Shown here: in pieces, positions 63,488 through 64,000 of the stretch
How positions within the stretch are numbered: position 1 is the first letter of the stretch
Layout: the number at the start of each line of letters is the position of its first letter
Assembly (NCBI RefSeq): GCF_000730625.1
Contig: NZ_BBIT01000001.1
Coordinates: forward strand, 124,001-188,000
Direction of reading: 5' to 3'
Source of the DNA: Pseudomonas oryzihabitans NBRC 102199
GTDB lineage: Bacteria > Pseudomonadota > Gammaproteobacteria > Pseudomonadales > Pseudomonadaceae
Length of the DNA: 64,000 nt
The notes under the pieces: model-generated
What the model was told of the DNA's origin: nothing
The model's input: only the letters and a program-made list of their open reading frames with translations
The model's database searches: none
Position numbers and translations under genes: made by a program

Positions 63488-64000
63488 CTAGCCTTCGCTT
63501 GATGACCGTGAGATTCCCTTTGTTGCAGCAGTCGTCGCTGCACTGCTAGCCTGCCGACCAATAGCTCCGCTTTCTCCCTTAGCAGCCTGCGCGCCAGTCG
63601 CCAATGAGCTAGCTAGGTTTCCTGTCTGATACCCCGCCCAAGTCATCGCAGTCATCCAAAACGCCGGCAGGATCAGAAACATCGCTCCCATCACGTAGTT
63701 CAGCAGCATGTCTCCCTGCATGTTGCTCAGGCCGATGATGGGGTCGAAGTTCGCGTGCGGTGCGGTGTTATTTACCTTGTAGATCCCGGTGCCATACAGC
63801 GCGTCCATGATGGTACTGTCGACCCACCTCGCCAGCTGCAGCCAGAAATCCACGAAGATCAGTGCAAACTGGGCAAAGGTAAGTGTCATGGCCACCTTGA
63901 GGTCATAGGTCCCCAGTACCAGTACGATGGGGATGCAGATGATGAACGCCATCTTCAGGAAGGCCATCACCATCGGCGCGGCTTGCCGGACGCTGTCCAT
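63488..64000 (-). CDS. traG: TraG-like conjugal transfer membrane protein, C-terminal part (partial)
   Basis: The C-terminal 170 codons of a larger gene whose start lies beyond the window. It has hydrophobic segments (MAFLKMAFIICIPIVLVLGT; TLTFAQFALIFVDFWLQLA; MLLNYVMGAMFLILPAFW) and a Gly/Ala/Ser tail. Layout fits the TraG N-terminal-domain proteins of ICE-type secretion systems (mating-pair stabilisation), which precede DUF3742 in this class. The Met at the window edge is probably internal. Assignment rests partly on neighbours. Confidence 0.7.
   Translation of the reverse strand: MDSVRQAAPMVMAFLKMAFIICIPIVLVLGTYDLKVAMTLTFAQFALIFVDFWLQLARWVDSTIMDALYGTGIYKVNNTAPHANFDPIIGLSNMQGDMLLNYVMGAMFLILPAFWMTAMTWAGYQTGNLASSLATGAQAAKGESGAIGRQASSAATTAATKGISRSSSEG

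Larger units (their letters stand above)
59564..64000. mobile_element. Left end of an integrative and conjugative element at tRNA-Lys
   Basis: Integrase next to a tRNA 3' end, then MobH relaxase, DUF3742 and a TraG-like gene: the conserved end module of PFGI-1/PAPI-1/pKLC102-type elements. Known relatives use the tRNA-Lys genes of P. aeruginosa, one of which follows the queC orthologue. The far end and second att copy are outside the window, so size and cargo are unknown. Composition shifts to more AT at this border. Confidence 0.85.

Noticed and set aside
1-64000. CRISPR arrays, rRNA genes, insertion sequences or prophage.
   Set aside because: No regularly spaced repeats, no rRNA sequence and no transposase or phage structural genes were found apart from the ICE end.

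Overview
The window is chromosomal DNA of a gamma-proteobacterium of the genus Pseudomonas. It is GC-rich, has Pseudomonas-type gene order (cold-shock/dps/aspS/yebC/ruvCAB/ybgC/tolQRAB/pal/cpoB/queE/queC/tRNA-Lys), a second-stator motCD pair behind cheAB, and protein sequences that read as orthologues of P. aeruginosa proteins. Gene order differs from P. aeruginosa at several joints (dTDP-rhamnose genes next to fliE, sodC between flhB and flhA), so it is probably another species, perhaps of the P. oryzihabitans group; that species-level guess is inference.

Layout. 1-1.9 kb: end of a dTDP-L-rhamnose operon (rmlA partial, rmlC, rmlD), then a small secreted helix-hairpin-helix protein. 2.3-21.5 kb: the flagellar basal-body and export block (fliEFGHIJ, an Hpt gene, fliKLMNOPQR, flhB, then a reversed sodC, flhA, flhF, fleN, fliA). 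Sigma-54 type -24/-12 elements precede fliE, fliK and flhA. 21.6-30.7 kb: chemotaxis and motility (cheY, cheZ, cheA, cheB, motC, motD, a ParA-like parC, a CheW-domain parP, cheW, a DUF2802 gene) with two candidate FliA (sigma-28) promoters. Together these genes build the flagellum, set its number and polar position (FlhF/FleN), and place and run the chemosensory array at the pole (ParC/ParP/CheA/CheW).

30.7-46.9 kb: mixed housekeeping and envelope genes: an LpxO-like lipid A hydroxylase, DUF2058, a YciC-like membrane protein, an isochorismatase-fold hydrolase, DUF2076, an AsnC/Lrp regulator facing a YedA-like exporter, YceH, the reverse-strand MoxR/DUF58/DUF4381/BatA/BatB-BatC/BatD operon, a sulfatase-fold membrane transferase, and a membrane-anchored cold-shock protein. 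47-59.6 kb: dps, aspS, yebC, ruvCAB, the Tol-Pal operon and the queuosine genes queE and queC, ending in tRNA-Lys(TTT).

59.6-64 kb: the left end of an integrative and conjugative element of the PFGI-1/PAPI-1 type seated at the tRNA-Lys gene: a tyrosine integrase, a MobH (TraI_2) relaxase, a DUF3742 protein and the C-terminal part of a TraG-like protein that runs off the window. This stretch is visibly more AT-rich than the rest.

Nothing clearly outside known families was found. The items most worth following up are a four-copy acidic motif array in the CheA linker beside parC/parP, the coupled relaxase-integrase overlap with repeat clusters at the att end of the element, paired mutually exclusive hairpins upstream of the relaxase, an orphan HptB-type gene inside the flagellar operon, and a SodC with an Asp-to-Glu change at a zinc-ligand position.
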